Source: Alphaproteobacteria bacterium (GTDB taxonomy: Bacteria; Pseudomonadota; Alphaproteobacteria; Micropepsales; Micropepsaceae). From it: 64,000 nucleotides of DNA. A program made the translations under genes and the position numbers. The notes under the pieces are model-generated. The model was not told the origin of the DNA, ran no database searches, and worked only from the letters and a program-made list of their open reading frames with translations. Below are positions 7,908 through 17,895 of the stretch, piece after piece. Location: NCBI GenBank assembly GCA_947474565.1, contig CANJIS010000011.1:1-64000 (forward strand), written 5' to 3'. Position 1 is the first letter of the stretch. Each line of letters starts with the position of its first letter.

Positions 7908-8971
7908 TCGAGGCTTATCGCGCCGAACTTCAGGACGGCAGTCTCAAGCCCGATCCCGCCCAGGTGGCGGCGGCGGCGCGACTGGAAGCCCTGTCGCAGG
8001 CGCTGGCGGATTATAAGCAGGGCTTTTCGCTGTTCGGGAAGAAGGGGGCGCCGCGCGGCCTTTATATCTGGGGCGATGTCGGGCGCGGCAAATCCATGCT
8101 GATGGATCTGTTTTTCGAGAACGCGCCGGTTTCGCCCAAGCAAAAGCTGCATTTCAACGCCTTTATGATGGATGTGCATGGCCGCATTCATGCCGAGCGG
8201 CAGGCAGGCGGCCATGATCCCATTCCGCCGGTGGCCCGCGCCATGGCCGAACAGGCGCGGTTGATATGCTTTGACGAATTCCAGGTCACCGATGTTGCCG
8301 ATGCCATGATTTTGGGCCGGTTGTTTGAGCAGCTTTTTGCGTTGGGCACAGTGATCGTGGCGACCAGCAACATGCCGCCCGACCGGCTTTATGAAGGCGG
8401 TATCAATCGGCAGCTTTTCCTGCCCTTTATCGCGCAGATCAAAGCAAAGCTGGATGTTGTGGAGCTGAACGGCCCCACCGATTACCGGCTGCTGCATATC
8501 AAGGGGCTGAATATTTATATGTCGCCACTGTCGCCGCGCACAGATGCGGCGATGGATGCCGCCTGGTCCCGGGTGACCGATGGCGCCAAAGCCAAGCCTG
8601 CGGCATTGACTGTGCTGGGGCGCACCCTGAATGTGCCGAAAGCGGCACATGGCGCGGCGCGGTTCGATTTCGCCGATTTATGCGTATCGCCGCTGGCGGC
8701 GCCGGATTATCTGGCGATCGCTCGCCACTTTCACACCGTGCTGATAGATCATATTCCCGTGATGACCGACAATATGCACAATGTGGCGCGGCGGTTCGTG
8801 GTGATGATCGACACCCTCTATGACGAAAACGTCAAGCTGATCTGCTCGGCAGCAGCAGAGCCGGACTCGCTTTATCCCGGTGGCACCGGCTCGGAAGCCT
8901 TCCGGCGGGCGGCGTCGCGGCTCACGGAAATGCAGAGCGAGGATTATCTCAAGCGTGGGCACGGAGCATGA
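7904..8971 (+). CDS. zapE: Cell division ATPase ZapE/AFG1 family
   Basis: 355 residues, a AAA-like P-loop ATPase with Walker A GDVGRGKS (residues 57-64), Walker B LICFDEFQVTD, sensor ATSNMPPDRLY and the AFG1-specific segment HIPVMTDNMHNVARRFVVMIDTLYD near the C-terminus. In bacteria ZapE associates with the division ring and destabilises FtsZ polymers; the mitochondrial homologue AFG1/LACE1 acts in respiratory complex quality control. Starts on the ATGA overlap with the CitE-like gene and ends with another ATGA overlap, so translation is likely coupled on both sides. Confidence 0.92.
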   Translation: MIEAYRAELQDGSLKPDPAQVAAAARLEALSQALADYKQGFSLFGKKGAPRGLYIWGDVGRGKSMLMDLFFENAPVSPKQKLHFNAFMMDVHGRIHAERQAGGHDPIPPVARAMAEQARLICFDEFQVTDVADAMILGRLFEQLFALGTVIVATSNMPPDRLYEGGINRQLFLPFIAQIKAKLDVVELNGPTDYRLLHIKGLNIYMSPLSPRTDAAMDAAWSRVTDGAKAKPAALTVLGRTLNVPKAAHGAARFDFADLCVSPLAAPDYLAIARHFHTVLIDHIPVMTDNMHNVARRFVVMIDTLYDENVKLICSAAAEPDSLYPGGTGSEAFRRAASRLTEMQSEDYLKRGHGA

Positions 8972-9399
8972 CAGCCGGACTTGAACATATGCTTTGGGCC
9001 TGCCTGTTCGTGCTGGCCGGCATGGCGTTCTACAAATTCGGCCTGCCGGCACTCAAACGCATGGACGAGGCGAATGTTCGCCGCGCCGCCCAGGATGAAA
9101 ACGATATAGTGGATTCCCAGGCCCATATTCGCCACGCCATGGAGATGGCCGATGAGCAGGTGGAAGATGTGCAGGAAATTCGCCGTGGCGGCGCGGTGCA
9201 ATATCTGTTCGAAGCCGCGCTCTATCCCAGCCGCGACGAAGCCGAAGAGGCGCGCGCCGAACGGGTAGGCACCATCGCACGGCGCTTTTATCAGGAATTG
9301 CCTGCAGCGCTGGCCGGGTCAAAAACGCGTGGCCGCATGAGCGCCCGCGAGCGGTCCTCCCACAAATGGGGCAGCCGCAAGAATCAGACTTATAATTAA
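8968..9399 (+). CDS. Small membrane-anchored protein of unknown function
   Basis: 143 residues: one N-terminal transmembrane helix (LWACLFVLAGMAFYKFGL) followed by a charged cytoplasmic part rich in Glu, Arg and Ala that should be helical, ending in a basic Ser/Arg tail (RERSSHKWGSRKNQ). I do not recognise a domain. ATGA overlap with zapE places it in that operon, which might suggest a membrane partner for the ATPase, but no evidence beyond position supports this. Its stop overlaps that of the convergent ubiH-like gene. Confidence 0.65.
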   Translation: MTAGLEHMLWACLFVLAGMAFYKFGLPALKRMDEANVRRAAQDENDIVDSQAHIRHAMEMADEQVEDVQEIRRGGAVQYLFEAALYPSRDEAEEARAERVGTIARRFYQELPAALAGSKTRGRMSARERSSHKWGSRKNQTYN

Positions 9400-10613
9400 G
9401 CCGCGTCGCCGCGCAGCAGTTTCGGAAGCTTGCCGATGTCACCGCCAGCGTGACGCATGAAGAAACGGCGGGCGGGGCCGATGGCATCCACAAGACCAAG
9501 CCCCAGATCGCGCAAGTGACGCAGCGGAGCAATGTCGTTGGAGAAAAGGCGGTTGAGCGCGTCGGTGGAAACGGCCAGCGCCATCGAGTCGAAGCGGCGC
9601 CAGCGTTCATAGCGTTTCAGCGTGTCGAGCGCGCCGATGTCTCGGCCCAGACGGGCTGCATCCAGCAATGTTTCGGCCAAAGCGGCGGCGTCTTTCAGGC
9701 CCAGATTGAGGCCCTGCCCCGCGATGGGATGAATGCCATGGGCGCAATCACCCGCCAGGGCAAAGCGCGGGCGGACAAAATCGCGCGCCAGATGGAAGCT
9801 GAGCGGATAGGACCATCTTCCGCCCACGACTTTGGTTGCTCCCAGATGCGGGCCAAAGCGGCGCGCCACTTCGGCGTTAAAATCATTTTCGTCCAGCGCC
9901 ATCATGGCGGGCGCCTTGTCGTTGCGCTCGGTCCATACCAGCGACGAGCGATTCCCCGTCAGGGGCAAAATCGCAAACGGGCCCGATGGCAGGAAGTGTT
10001 CATAGGCAACGCCGTTGTGCGGCCGTTCATGTGCCACCGTGGCGACGATACCGGTCTGGGGATAGGACCAGCCAACCACGCCAATACCTTCGGAGGCACG
10101 CAATTTTGAATCGCGGCCATCTGCGGCCACGGCCAAGGCGGCCTTGATGCGCGTGCCGTTGCTGAGATGGGCGATGACACCGCCCGCGTCTTTTTCCAGC
10201 CTTGTGACGCCGGCCGGTGCAATCAGCGTCAGGTTCGGCGCCATGACGGCGAAAAGCGCGGCGCGGATATGCCGGTTCTCGGCGATATGGCCCAGCGTGG
10301 CGGCGCCGATTTCAGCCGCGTCGAAATGCAGGGAGAATGGCGAAGCCGGCTCGCCCGCCTTGCCGTCGGTGACCAGAATCTCATGGATGGGCTGGGCGTG
10401 CGGCTGCAGATGCGGCCAAACACCCAGCGCCGTCAGCATCCGCACCGAGGCATAGGCCAGGGCCGAGACCCGCCCGTCGAAGCCCGCCGCCAGGACCTTT
10501 TCCGGCGCCAGGGCATCCACCACCGTGACCGCAAGCCCGCCCTGGGCAGCGGCCAGGCCCAATGTCAGGCCCACCATGCCCCCGCCACAGACGATGATGT
10601 CGGCTTTTTGCAT
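9396..10613 (-). CDS. UbiH/COQ6-family FAD-dependent hydroxylase
   Basis: 405 residues with the three flavin-monooxygenase signatures: IIVCGGGMVGLTLGL dinucleotide loop at the N-terminus, the central AADGRDSKLR (DG motif) and ALAGDCAHGIHPIAGQGLNLG (GD motif) near residue 300. Members hydroxylate the aromatic ring of ubiquinone precursors at C5, C6 or C1; alphaproteobacteria use few enzymes with overlapping regiospecificity, so the exact position is open. Encoded alone on the minus strand, divergent from the PII/ammonium transporter cluster. Confidence 0.9.
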   Translation of the reverse strand: MQKADIIVCGGGMVGLTLGLAAAQGGLAVTVVDALAPEKVLAAGFDGRVSALAYASVRMLTALGVWPHLQPHAQPIHEILVTDGKAGEPASPFSLHFDAAEIGAATLGHIAENRHIRAALFAVMAPNLTLIAPAGVTRLEKDAGGVIAHLSNGTRIKAALAVAADGRDSKLRASEGIGVVGWSYPQTGIVATVAHERPHNGVAYEHFLPSGPFAILPLTGNRSSLVWTERNDKAPAMMALDENDFNAEVARRFGPHLGATKVVGGRWSYPLSFHLARDFVRPRFALAGDCAHGIHPIAGQGLNLGLKDAAALAETLLDAARLGRDIGALDTLKRYERWRRFDSMALAVSTDALNRLFSNDIAPLRHLRDLGLGLVDAIGPARRFFMRHAGGDIGKLPKLLRGDAA

Positions 10614-10782
10614 GCTCTAGCTAAAGCAGAAATGCTAGCAAAAGGCTCTGGTCAAAAATTAGGCAGAATCGCTTTTGCGGCTGATTTTTAGGCAAAAAGC
10701 CCCATTCGGCGCCGCCCGAATTTATCGCCAAAAATCGCACTTTATACATCTGAAACAGCGCCTTAGCGGTTTTACCGCATCG

Positions 10783-10798
10783 CGGCACGGTTCTTGAT
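10783..10798 (+). promoter_or_regulatory. Candidate sigma54 (RpoN) promoter of the PII-amtB operon
   Basis: The sequence CGGCACGGTTCTTGAT fits TGGCACGN4TTGCW with the conserved GG and TTG at the right spacing; the -12 GC is GA here. It lies 60 bases upstream of the PII start. NtrC-activated sigma54 promoters commonly drive glnK-amtB, so the context supports it, but the -12 mismatch and the lack of an obvious NtrC site keep this tentative. Confidence 0.45.
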
Positions 10799-10800
10799 AA

Positions 10801-11196
<396 letters not shown>

Positions 11197-11233
11197 GCGC
11201 GCTCACCCTTCAGGACAGTCAAGGGGACAGAAC

Positions 11234-12658
11234 ATGAGACTTGAAAGTTTGAAAAAAGCGGGACTTGCGACGCTTGCCAGCGTTGGCATGCTCGCGATGA
11301 CCGCGGGCGTTGCCTGGGCACAGGCCGCGCCGAAAGTACCGGTGCCGGACAAGGGTGACACGGCGTGGATGCTTGTCTCCACCATCCTGGTGCTGTTGAT
11401 GATCGTGCCCGGACTTGCGCTTTTCTATGGCGGGTTGGTGCGCGCCAAGAACATGCTGTCCGTGCTGACCCAGACGATGGTCATTACCTGCATCGTGATG
11501 GTGGTCTGGGCCCTGTGGGGTTACTCGGAAGCCTTCAGCGATGGCTACGGCCTGAATGCCTATGTCGGCGGCTTGTCCAAGGCGCTGCTGAAGGGCGTGG
11601 ATCCGTCCACCACTGTCGAAACCTTCTCGCGCGGCGTCGTGATTCCGGAAATCGTCTTTGTGGCGTTCCAGATGACCTTCGCGGCGATCACCACCGCGCT
11701 GGTCATTGGCGGTTTCGCGGAACGCATGAAGTTCGCAGCCATCTGCGTCTTCTCCGTTCTGTGGCCCACGCTGGTCTATTTCCCCATCGCGCACATGGTC
11801 TGGTGGTGGCCGGGACCGGAATTCGCTTCGACCCATCCGGCCGATGCGACCTCCGCTGGCGCAGGCATGATCTGGGCCTTCGGCGCGCTTGATTTCGCCG
11901 GCGGCACTGTCGTGCACATCAACGCCGGTATCGCGGCGCTGGTCGGCGCGATCCTGTGCGGCAAGCGCCTTGGCTACAAGTCCGAACCGATGGCTCCCCA
12001 CTCGCTGACGCTGACCATGGTCGGCGCGGCGCTGCTGTGGGTCGGCTGGTTCGGCTTCAATGCCGGTTCCAACCTGGAAGCCAACGGCTATGCCGGTCTG
12101 GCCATGCTCAACACCTTCCTGGCCACCGCTGCCGCTGGCATCGCCTGGCCGGCCTTGGAATGGATCATGAAGGGCAAGCCCAGCCTGCTTGGTGCAGCTT
12201 CCGGCGTGGTTGCCGGTCTGGTTGCGATCACCCCCGCCGCCGGCTTTGCCGGTCCGATGGGTGCGATCGTGCTGGGCCTGGTTGTCAGTCCGGTCTGCCT
12301 GCTCTTCGTCAGCGTGGTGAAGAACAAGCTGGGCTACGACGACAGCCTGGACGTGTTCGGTGTCCATTGCGTCGGCGGCATCATCGGCGCCATCGCCACC
12401 GGCATTGTGGTCGATCCGGCCCTGGGTGGCGCGGGCATCGTGGACTACACGGCAGGCGGCGCGGCCGTCTATCCGGGCATGGCCACGCAAGTGATCGCGC
12501 AGCTCAAGGGCGTCCTGACCACCATCGTGTGGTCCGGCGTCGGCAGCCTGATCGTGTTCGGCCTGATCAAGGTGACGATCGGCCTGCGCGTGAAGCCGGA
12601 AGTCGAGCGTGAAGGCCTCGATATCGCTGAGCATGGCGAACGTGCGTACAATATGTAA
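11234..12658 (+). CDS. amtB: Ammonium transporter, first copy
   Basis: 474 residues: a cleavable signal sequence (LATLASVGMLAMTAGVAWAQA) and eleven membrane helices of the Amt/Rh family. Key features are GDTAWMLVST, LFYGGLVRAKNML, the twin pore histidines in VVHINAG and GVHCVGG, and a cytoplasmic C-terminal tail (LRVKPEVEREGLDIAEHGE) that transmits PII binding. Start at ATG 11234, with AAGGGGAC upstream; the longer upstream frame is not needed. Follows the PII gene by 37 bases and ends in a terminator. Confidence 0.95.
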   Translation: MRLESLKKAGLATLASVGMLAMTAGVAWAQAAPKVPVPDKGDTAWMLVSTILVLLMIVPGLALFYGGLVRAKNMLSVLTQTMVITCIVMVVWALWGYSEAFSDGYGLNAYVGGLSKALLKGVDPSTTVETFSRGVVIPEIVFVAFQMTFAAITTALVIGGFAERMKFAAICVFSVLWPTLVYFPIAHMVWWWPGPEFASTHPADATSAGAGMIWAFGALDFAGGTVVHINAGIAALVGAILCGKRLGYKSEPMAPHSLTLTMVGAALLWVGWFGFNAGSNLEANGYAGLAMLNTFLATAAAGIAWPALEWIMKGKPSLLGAASGVVAGLVAITPAAGFAGPMGAIVLGLVVSPVCLLFVSVVKNKLGYDDSLDVFGVHCVGGIIGAIATGIVVDPALGGAGIVDYTAGGAAVYPGMATQVIAQLKGVLTTIVWSGVGSLIVFGLIKVTIGLRVKPEVEREGLDIAEHGERAYNM

Positions 12659-12673
12659 GACAGCTTGAAGCGG

Positions 12674-12704
12674 AAGGGGTGCGGGTAAAACCGCACCCCT
12701 TTTG
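12674..12704 (+). terminator. Terminator between the two ammonium transporter genes
   Basis: AAGGGGTGCGG pairs with CCGCACCCCTT around a GTAAAA loop and is followed by TTGTTTTTT. The second amtB begins only about 30 bases further on, so that gene is read either by partial readthrough or from its own promoter. Confidence 0.85.
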
Positions 12705-12736
12705 TTTTTTCACCATAAGAAAAAAGCGGGATTGGA

Positions 12737-14053
12737 ATGCTGAAAAAATCAAAAGCCGTAGCCCTGATCGGGCTTGCTGCAGCGCTTTGCGGGGCAACGC
12801 CCGCCTTCGCGCAAGCCGCCGCTCCCACGCTCAACACCGGCGATACCGCCTGGATGCTGACGTCCACCGCCCTGGTCCTGATGATGACCATCCCGGGGCT
12901 CGGCCTGTTTTACGGCGGCATGGTCCGCAAGAAGAATGTCCTGGCGACCCTGGCGCAAAGCTTCGGCGCCACCGCGCTGCTCAGCGTGCTTTGGATGATT
13001 ATCGGCTATTCGCTGGCCTTCAAGACCAATCCCGATGCCGGCCTCAACCAATTCATCGGCGGCTTTGACTATCTGTTCCTGAAGGGAATGGCGGTGGATG
13101 CCTTGAGCGGGACGATCCCGGAATCGGTGTTCATGACCTTCCAGATGACGTTTGCGATCATCACCCCGGCGCTGATCGCCGGCGCCCTGGCTGATCGCAT
13201 GAAGTTCAGCGCCTTCCTGTGGTTCATGGGTCTGTGGTTGATCTTCGTCTATGCCCCCATCGCCCACTGGGTCTGGGGCGGCGGCTGGCTGTTCACCATG
13301 GGCGCGCTGGACTATGCGGGCGGCTCGGTGGTGCACTTGAACGCAGGCACCGCGGCTCTGGTCACCTGCCTTGTTCTGGGCAAGCGTACCGGTTACGGCA
13401 CCGAAAATATGTCGCCCCATAATCTGGTGCTCAGCGTCATCGGCGCTTCGCTGCTGTGGGTGGGCTGGTTCGGCTTTAACGCTGGCTCCGCGCTCACGTC
13501 CGGCTTTAATGCCGGCATGGCCATGGCCGCGACGCAAATCGCCGCTGCAGCGGCCGCGCTGGGCTGGATGTTCACCGAATGGCTGATCTCCAGAAAGCCG
13601 TCCGTGCTGGGCATGATCTCTGGCGCGGTGGCGGGCCTGGTCGCCATTACCCCGGCATCGGGCTTTGTTGATCCGGTGGGGGCGCTGATCATCGGCACCG
13701 CCGCCGGCGTGGTCTGCTATTGCTCGGCAGTCTTCCTCAAGAAGGCGCTGGGCTATGATGACAGCCTGGACGCATGGGGCGTGCATGGCGTGGGCGGCGC
13801 ATTGGGCGCCATCCTCACCGGCGCCTTTGCCAACAGCGCAATCAACCCGGCCGGCAAAGGCTGGCTGATAGATGGCAATGGCCACCAGATGCTGATCCAG
13901 CTGTATGACGTGCTGGGCACCTTTGTGTACTGCGCCGTGGTCACCTTCATCATCCTGAAAGTACTGGACATGGTCGTGGGCCTGAGGGTCTCGCGCGAGG
14001 TCGAAGTCGAAGGTCTCGACATCAACCTGCATGGCGAAACCGTCCATCACTAA
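12737..14053 (+). CDS. amtB: Ammonium transporter, second copy
   Basis: 438 residues, again with a signal peptide (IGLAAALCGATPAFAQ) and the Amt fold: GDTAWMLTST, LFYGGMVRKKNVL, twin histidines in VVHLNAG and GVHGVGG, and the C-terminal LRVSREVEVEGLDINLHGE. It is clearly diverged from the preceding copy (different loop after the third helix, shorter periplasmic loop), so this is not a recent duplication. The two may differ in affinity or in response to PII; sequence does not tell which. Confidence 0.95.
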   Translation: MLKKSKAVALIGLAAALCGATPAFAQAAAPTLNTGDTAWMLTSTALVLMMTIPGLGLFYGGMVRKKNVLATLAQSFGATALLSVLWMIIGYSLAFKTNPDAGLNQFIGGFDYLFLKGMAVDALSGTIPESVFMTFQMTFAIITPALIAGALADRMKFSAFLWFMGLWLIFVYAPIAHWVWGGGWLFTMGALDYAGGSVVHLNAGTAALVTCLVLGKRTGYGTENMSPHNLVLSVIGASLLWVGWFGFNAGSALTSGFNAGMAMAATQIAAAAAALGWMFTEWLISRKPSVLGMISGAVAGLVAITPASGFVDPVGALIIGTAAGVVCYCSAVFLKKALGYDDSLDAWGVHGVGGALGAILTGAFANSAINPAGKGWLIDGNGHQMLIQLYDVLGTFVYCAVVTFIILKVLDMVVGLRVSREVEVEGLDINLHGETVHH

Positions 14054-14075
14054 CTGAACTCTCCTGAAGCAACTT

Positions 14076-14105
14076 GGGGCCGGTCGAAAGACCGGCCCCT
14101 TTTTC
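14076..14105 (+). terminator. Terminator after the second amtB
   Basis: GGGGCCGGTC / GACCGGCCCC with a GAAA loop, followed by TTTTTCTTT. The same GGCCGGTC stem core is used by the terminators at 4496 and 20931. Confidence 0.9.
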
Positions 14106-14166
14106 TTTATCTGTGAGCCCTCTAAAGTCCCGGCGCTTTGAGGGACCAACCTTGTCCGAGACATTG

Positions 14167-15339
14167 ATGAGTGCATTGCCGCCGGGGCCTTTTGCCCAGT
14201 TGGCGGCGCTATTGGGCAAGGTTGAGCCCGGCAAGCCACCGATCAGCCTTTCCATCGGCGATCCGCAAGGCGCGGTGCCCGGCTTTATCACCGAGGCGCT
14301 GGCGCGCGAGGCCAAAAGCTTCGGCACCTATCCGGCCATCACCGGCACGGAAGATTGGCGCAACGCGGCAGCGTCGTGGCTCAATACCCGCTTTGCCCTG
14401 GGCGGCAAGATCGATCCGGAAAAACATGTCCTGCCGCTGGCCGGAACACGGGAAGGATTATTCTCGGTTCTGTTTCCGCTGATGCCGCTGGCCAAGAATG
14501 GCGCGCGGCCCATCGTGGCGATGCCCAATCCTTTTTATCAATGCTATGCCGCAGGCGTTCTGGCGGCGGGCTGCGAGCCGCTTTACGTTCCGGCGACGGA
14601 AGAAACTGGCTTCCTGCCGGACTATGCCGCGCTGCCCAAAGCCACGCTTGATCGCATCGGGGCGGTTTATATCTGCTCGCCGTCCAATCCCGAAGGTGCG
14701 GTGGCGAGTGAAAGCTATTGGAAAACGCTTTTCGAATTGGCGGAGCGGCACGATTTCATCGTGCTGGCCGACGAGTGTTATGCCGATATTTATTTCGATG
14801 AGCCGCCCATCACCGCACTGACGGCGCGATGGAAGCAAACCGGCGGCATCTCCCGGCTGCTTACGTTTCATTCCTTGTCCAAACGCTCGGGCCTGCCGGG
14901 TCTGCGGTCCGGCCTGGTGGCGGGCTGCGGTTTGCTGATCGAAAAATTCCGCGGCTTTCGCAATGTTGCCGGCCCCACCGTGCCGACACCGGTACTGGCC
15001 GCATCTGCGGCGGCGTTGCGTGACGAAAACCATGTCGCGGCCAACCGCGCCGCGTATGCGCAGAAGCTGGCGGCCGCCGAACGCATTCTGGGCAACCGGA
15101 TGTGCCGGCCGGAGGGCGGGTTCTTCCTGTGGCTGAAGACCGGTAATGGCGAGCAAACCGCGCTGCGGCTGTGGCAGGAACAGGGGGTCCGGGTGCTGCC
15201 CGGCGCCTATATGGGCCGGGAAATTACACCGGGGGAAACCCAGTCAAACCCTGGCTTTTCCTATATCCGGGTGGCCCTTGTTAGTGATTTGTCAACCATT
15301 ATGACCGCACTCGAAAGGGTGAGGAGCGGCACGCTTTAG
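14167..15339 (+). CDS. PLP-dependent aminotransferase, DapC-like (succinyldiaminopimelate)
   Basis: 390 residues of fold-type I aminotransferase: LSIGDPQGAVP near the N-terminus, ICSPSNPEGA (the Asn-Pro substrate/PLP element), LADECYADIYFD with the PLP-contacting Asp, the Schiff-base lysine in HSLSKRSGLPGLRSG, and a C-terminal FSYIRVAL with the carboxylate-binding Arg. In alphaproteobacteria proteins of this type are annotated as DapC, making succinyl-LL-diaminopimelate for lysine and cell wall; a broader amino-acid aminotransferase is possible. Start at ATG 14167; a TTG at 14152 is an alternative. Confidence 0.82.
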   Translation: MSALPPGPFAQLAALLGKVEPGKPPISLSIGDPQGAVPGFITEALAREAKSFGTYPAITGTEDWRNAAASWLNTRFALGGKIDPEKHVLPLAGTREGLFSVLFPLMPLAKNGARPIVAMPNPFYQCYAAGVLAAGCEPLYVPATEETGFLPDYAALPKATLDRIGAVYICSPSNPEGAVASESYWKTLFELAERHDFIVLADECYADIYFDEPPITALTARWKQTGGISRLLTFHSLSKRSGLPGLRSGLVAGCGLLIEKFRGFRNVAGPTVPTPVLAASAAALRDENHVAANRAAYAQKLAAAERILGNRMCRPEGGFFLWLKTGNGEQTALRLWQEQGVRVLPGAYMGREITPGETQSNPGFSYIRVALVSDLSTIMTALERVRSGTL

Positions 15340-15447
15340 CGCGTGAGCAGGTCCGCTGGACCTGGGAAAGCGACGAACGCCCGTAGCGCAAGCGATGGGC
15401 CGGGTGCGCCGGGCCTCGGCCAGAGCAGAGGCAGAGGGATAAAGATT

Positions 15448-17895
15448 ATGGCTCAGGGGCGAACAGTCGGCGGCGTATATCAACCCCGCGCAAAAGGGGG
15501 CGCCATGAGCGATGCCCTGGCCGACGCCAAGCGCGCCCTGGCCAGGCTGACCCGCATGGCCGCGATGCGCGGCGCCGGGCTTCTTCTATTTATTGCCGCG
15601 CTGGCGGCGCTGGTGGCGCTGGCCAGCTATAGCGGCGACGACGCCAGCTTCAACAATGCCAATGCACGGCCGGTGAGCAATCTGCTGGGGCCGTTGGGCG
15701 CCACCGCTGCCGATCTGTTGCTGCAGACATTTGGCTTTGCGGCGCTGTGCGCTTTTGCACCGCTGCTGGTGTGGGGCATTCGCGCCCTGACCGGAAAACA
15801 TCTGCGCTATGCCATGTGGCGGCTGCTGGCCTGGCCGCTGGGTACGATGACCGTGGCGGCTGGCCTTGGCATTCTGCCTGCACCCGCCAGTCTTCCCGCC
15901 GGCGCCGGCGGCTGGATCGGCATCGCCGCCGCCAGCATGGCGACACATGCGGCGCAAAGTTTCGGCGCGCCAAGCCTGTCCTGGGTGCTGCCGCTGTTTC
16001 TTCTGCTGGTGGGCCTGCCATTGGCTTTTCTGGCCACGGGCCTGCGCCTTGTTCCTATTCTTTACGGGCTTTGGAGCCTCAAAGATCTGCCCGAGACGCT
16101 CTCCGGGTTTGGCAGCTGGTTCAAGATTTCCAATTTCCGCGTCCCCAGCGTGCGCAAAGCGGCATCCGCGAAAACGGCGCCATCCTTTGATGAGGAGGAT
16201 GAGCATTACGAGTATGACGAAGACAGCGACGATGAGGGTTATCACCTCGATGAAACGCCGCCCGACTCCATTGCCGCAGCCCGTCTGGCTGAGCGGCGTG
16301 AAACCCGGGTCCGGCGTGAAGAAACCAGGAAGGTCACGCCTGGCGCCAAGCGCAGCCAAACGACGCTGAAGCTGGCCACGGGAGAGTATCAACTCCCGGC
16401 GCTGGAACTGCTGGCCGAGCCGGTGGCGATCAAGGACACCCAGCGGCTGACCGATGAGGCGCTGGAAGAAAATGCCCGCATGCTGGAAGCGGTGCTGGCC
16501 GATTTCGGCGTGAAGGGCCGCATCACCGCGGTGCGTCCCGGCCCGGTGGTGACGCTGTATGAATTCGAACCGGCGGCAGGTGTGAAATCCAGCCGGGTGA
16601 TTTCGCTGTCTGATGACGTGGCTCGTTCCATGTCGGCGGTGGCGGCGCGTATCGCGGGAATTTCCGGCCGCAATGTCATCGGCATCGAACTGCCCAACCA
16701 GGTACGCGAAACCGTGTTTCTGCGCGAGATGCTGGCCAGCGGTGATTTTGAAAAAGCCCGCGCGCCGCTGACTCTGGCGCTGGGCAAGACCATCGGCGGC
16801 GAGCCGGTCATGACCGATCTAGCCAAGATGCCTCACCTTCTGGTGGCGGGCACCACCGGCTCGGGTAAGTCGGTTGGCCTCAACACGATGATCCTGTCCC
16901 TGCTCTATCGCATGGCGCCGGAACAGTGCCGCATGATCATGATCGACCCCAAGATGCTGGAATTGTCGGTCTATGACGGCATTCCACATCTGCTGGCGCC
17001 GGTGGTGACTGATCCGCGCAAGGCCATTGTCGCCTTGAAGTGGGCGGTGCGTGAAATGGAAGAGCGTTATCGCAAAATGTCCAAGATGGGCGTGCGCGGT
17101 GTCGAGGCTTTCAATGACCGGGTTCGCGTCGCCAAGGAAAAGGGCGAAGTTCTCAAGCGCACGGTACAGACCGGCTTTGACCGCGAAACCGGCAAGCCGA
17201 TCTATGAGGACGAGAATCTCGAATTCGAAGTGCTGCCCTATATCGTGGTGGTGGTGGACGAAGTCGCTGACCTGATGATGGTTTCGGGCAAGGAAATCGA
17301 AGGCGCGGTGCAACGGCTGGCGCAGATGGCGCGCGCGGCTGGCATTCACTTGATTGCCGCCACCCAGCGCCCCTCGGTGGACGTGATCACCGGCACCATC
17401 AAGGCCAACTTCCCCACCCGCATCTCCTTCCAGGTCACCAGCAAGATCGACAGCCGCACCATTCTGGGTGAGCAGGGCGCCGAGCAGCTGCTGGGCCAGG
17501 GCGACATGCTGTACATGGCGGCGGGCGGGCGTATTCGCCGCGTCCACGGCCCCTTTGTTTCGGATCACGAAGTCGAAGATGTGGTGCGCTTCCTCAAGAG
17601 TCAGGGCGTGCCGGAATATCTGGACGCCGTCACCGAAGACACGGATGAGGAAAGCGAAGATCCTTATGCGGTGATGATGGCGGGCAATGGCGAATCCGGT
17701 GACGATCTTTACGACAAGGCGCTGGCTGTTGTGGCGCGGGATCGCAAGGCATCCACCTCTTATATCCAGCGCCGTCTGGGCATCGGCTATAACCGCGCCG
17801 CCACCCTGATCGAGCGGATGGAACAGGAAGGGGTCATTTCAAGCCCGAACCATAAGGGCTTCAGGGAAGTATTGTTGCCCGATCACGATCGCTGA
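15448..17895 (+). CDS. ftsK: DNA translocase FtsK
   Basis: 815 residues: four N-terminal membrane helices, an acidic then basic linker (EDEHYEYDEDSDDEGYH), the RecA-like motor with Walker A GTTGSGKS (about residues 468-475) and Walker B IVVVVDEVADLMM, and the C-terminal gamma winged helix (STSYIQRRLGIGYNRAATLIERME) that reads KOPS and activates XerCD. It links septation to chromosome dimer resolution. Start at ATG 15448, with AGAGGGA upstream, leaving a 108-base spacer after the aminotransferase. The last codons recur as a near copy downstream (see repeat). Confidence 0.95.
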   Translation: MAQGRTVGGVYQPRAKGGAMSDALADAKRALARLTRMAAMRGAGLLLFIAALAALVALASYSGDDASFNNANARPVSNLLGPLGATAADLLLQTFGFAALCAFAPLLVWGIRALTGKHLRYAMWRLLAWPLGTMTVAAGLGILPAPASLPAGAGGWIGIAAASMATHAAQSFGAPSLSWVLPLFLLLVGLPLAFLATGLRLVPILYGLWSLKDLPETLSGFGSWFKISNFRVPSVRKAASAKTAPSFDEEDEHYEYDEDSDDEGYHLDETPPDSIAAARLAERRETRVRREETRKVTPGAKRSQTTLKLATGEYQLPALELLAEPVAIKDTQRLTDEALEENARMLEAVLADFGVKGRITAVRPGPVVTLYEFEPAAGVKSSRVISLSDDVARSMSAVAARIAGISGRNVIGIELPNQVRETVFLREMLASGDFEKARAPLTLALGKTIGGEPVMTDLAKMPHLLVAGTTGSGKSVGLNTMILSLLYRMAPEQCRMIMIDPKMLELSVYDGIPHLLAPVVTDPRKAIVALKWAVREMEERYRKMSKMGVRGVEAFNDRVRVAKEKGEVLKRTVQTGFDRETGKPIYEDENLEFEVLPYIVVVVDEVADLMMVSGKEIEGAVQRLAQMARAAGIHLIAATQRPSVDVITGTIKANFPTRISFQVTSKIDSRTILGEQGAEQLLGQGDMLYMAAGGRIRRVHGPFVSDHEVEDVVRFLKSQGVPEYLDAVTEDTDEESEDPYAVMMAGNGESGDDLYDKALAVVARDRKASTSYIQRRLGIGYNRAATLIERMEQEGVISSPNHKGFREVLLPDHDR

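Noticed and set aside
11219-14239. Long minus-strand frames opposite both amtB genes
   Set aside because: His/Asp/Arg-rich composition shadows of hydrophobic membrane-protein codons.
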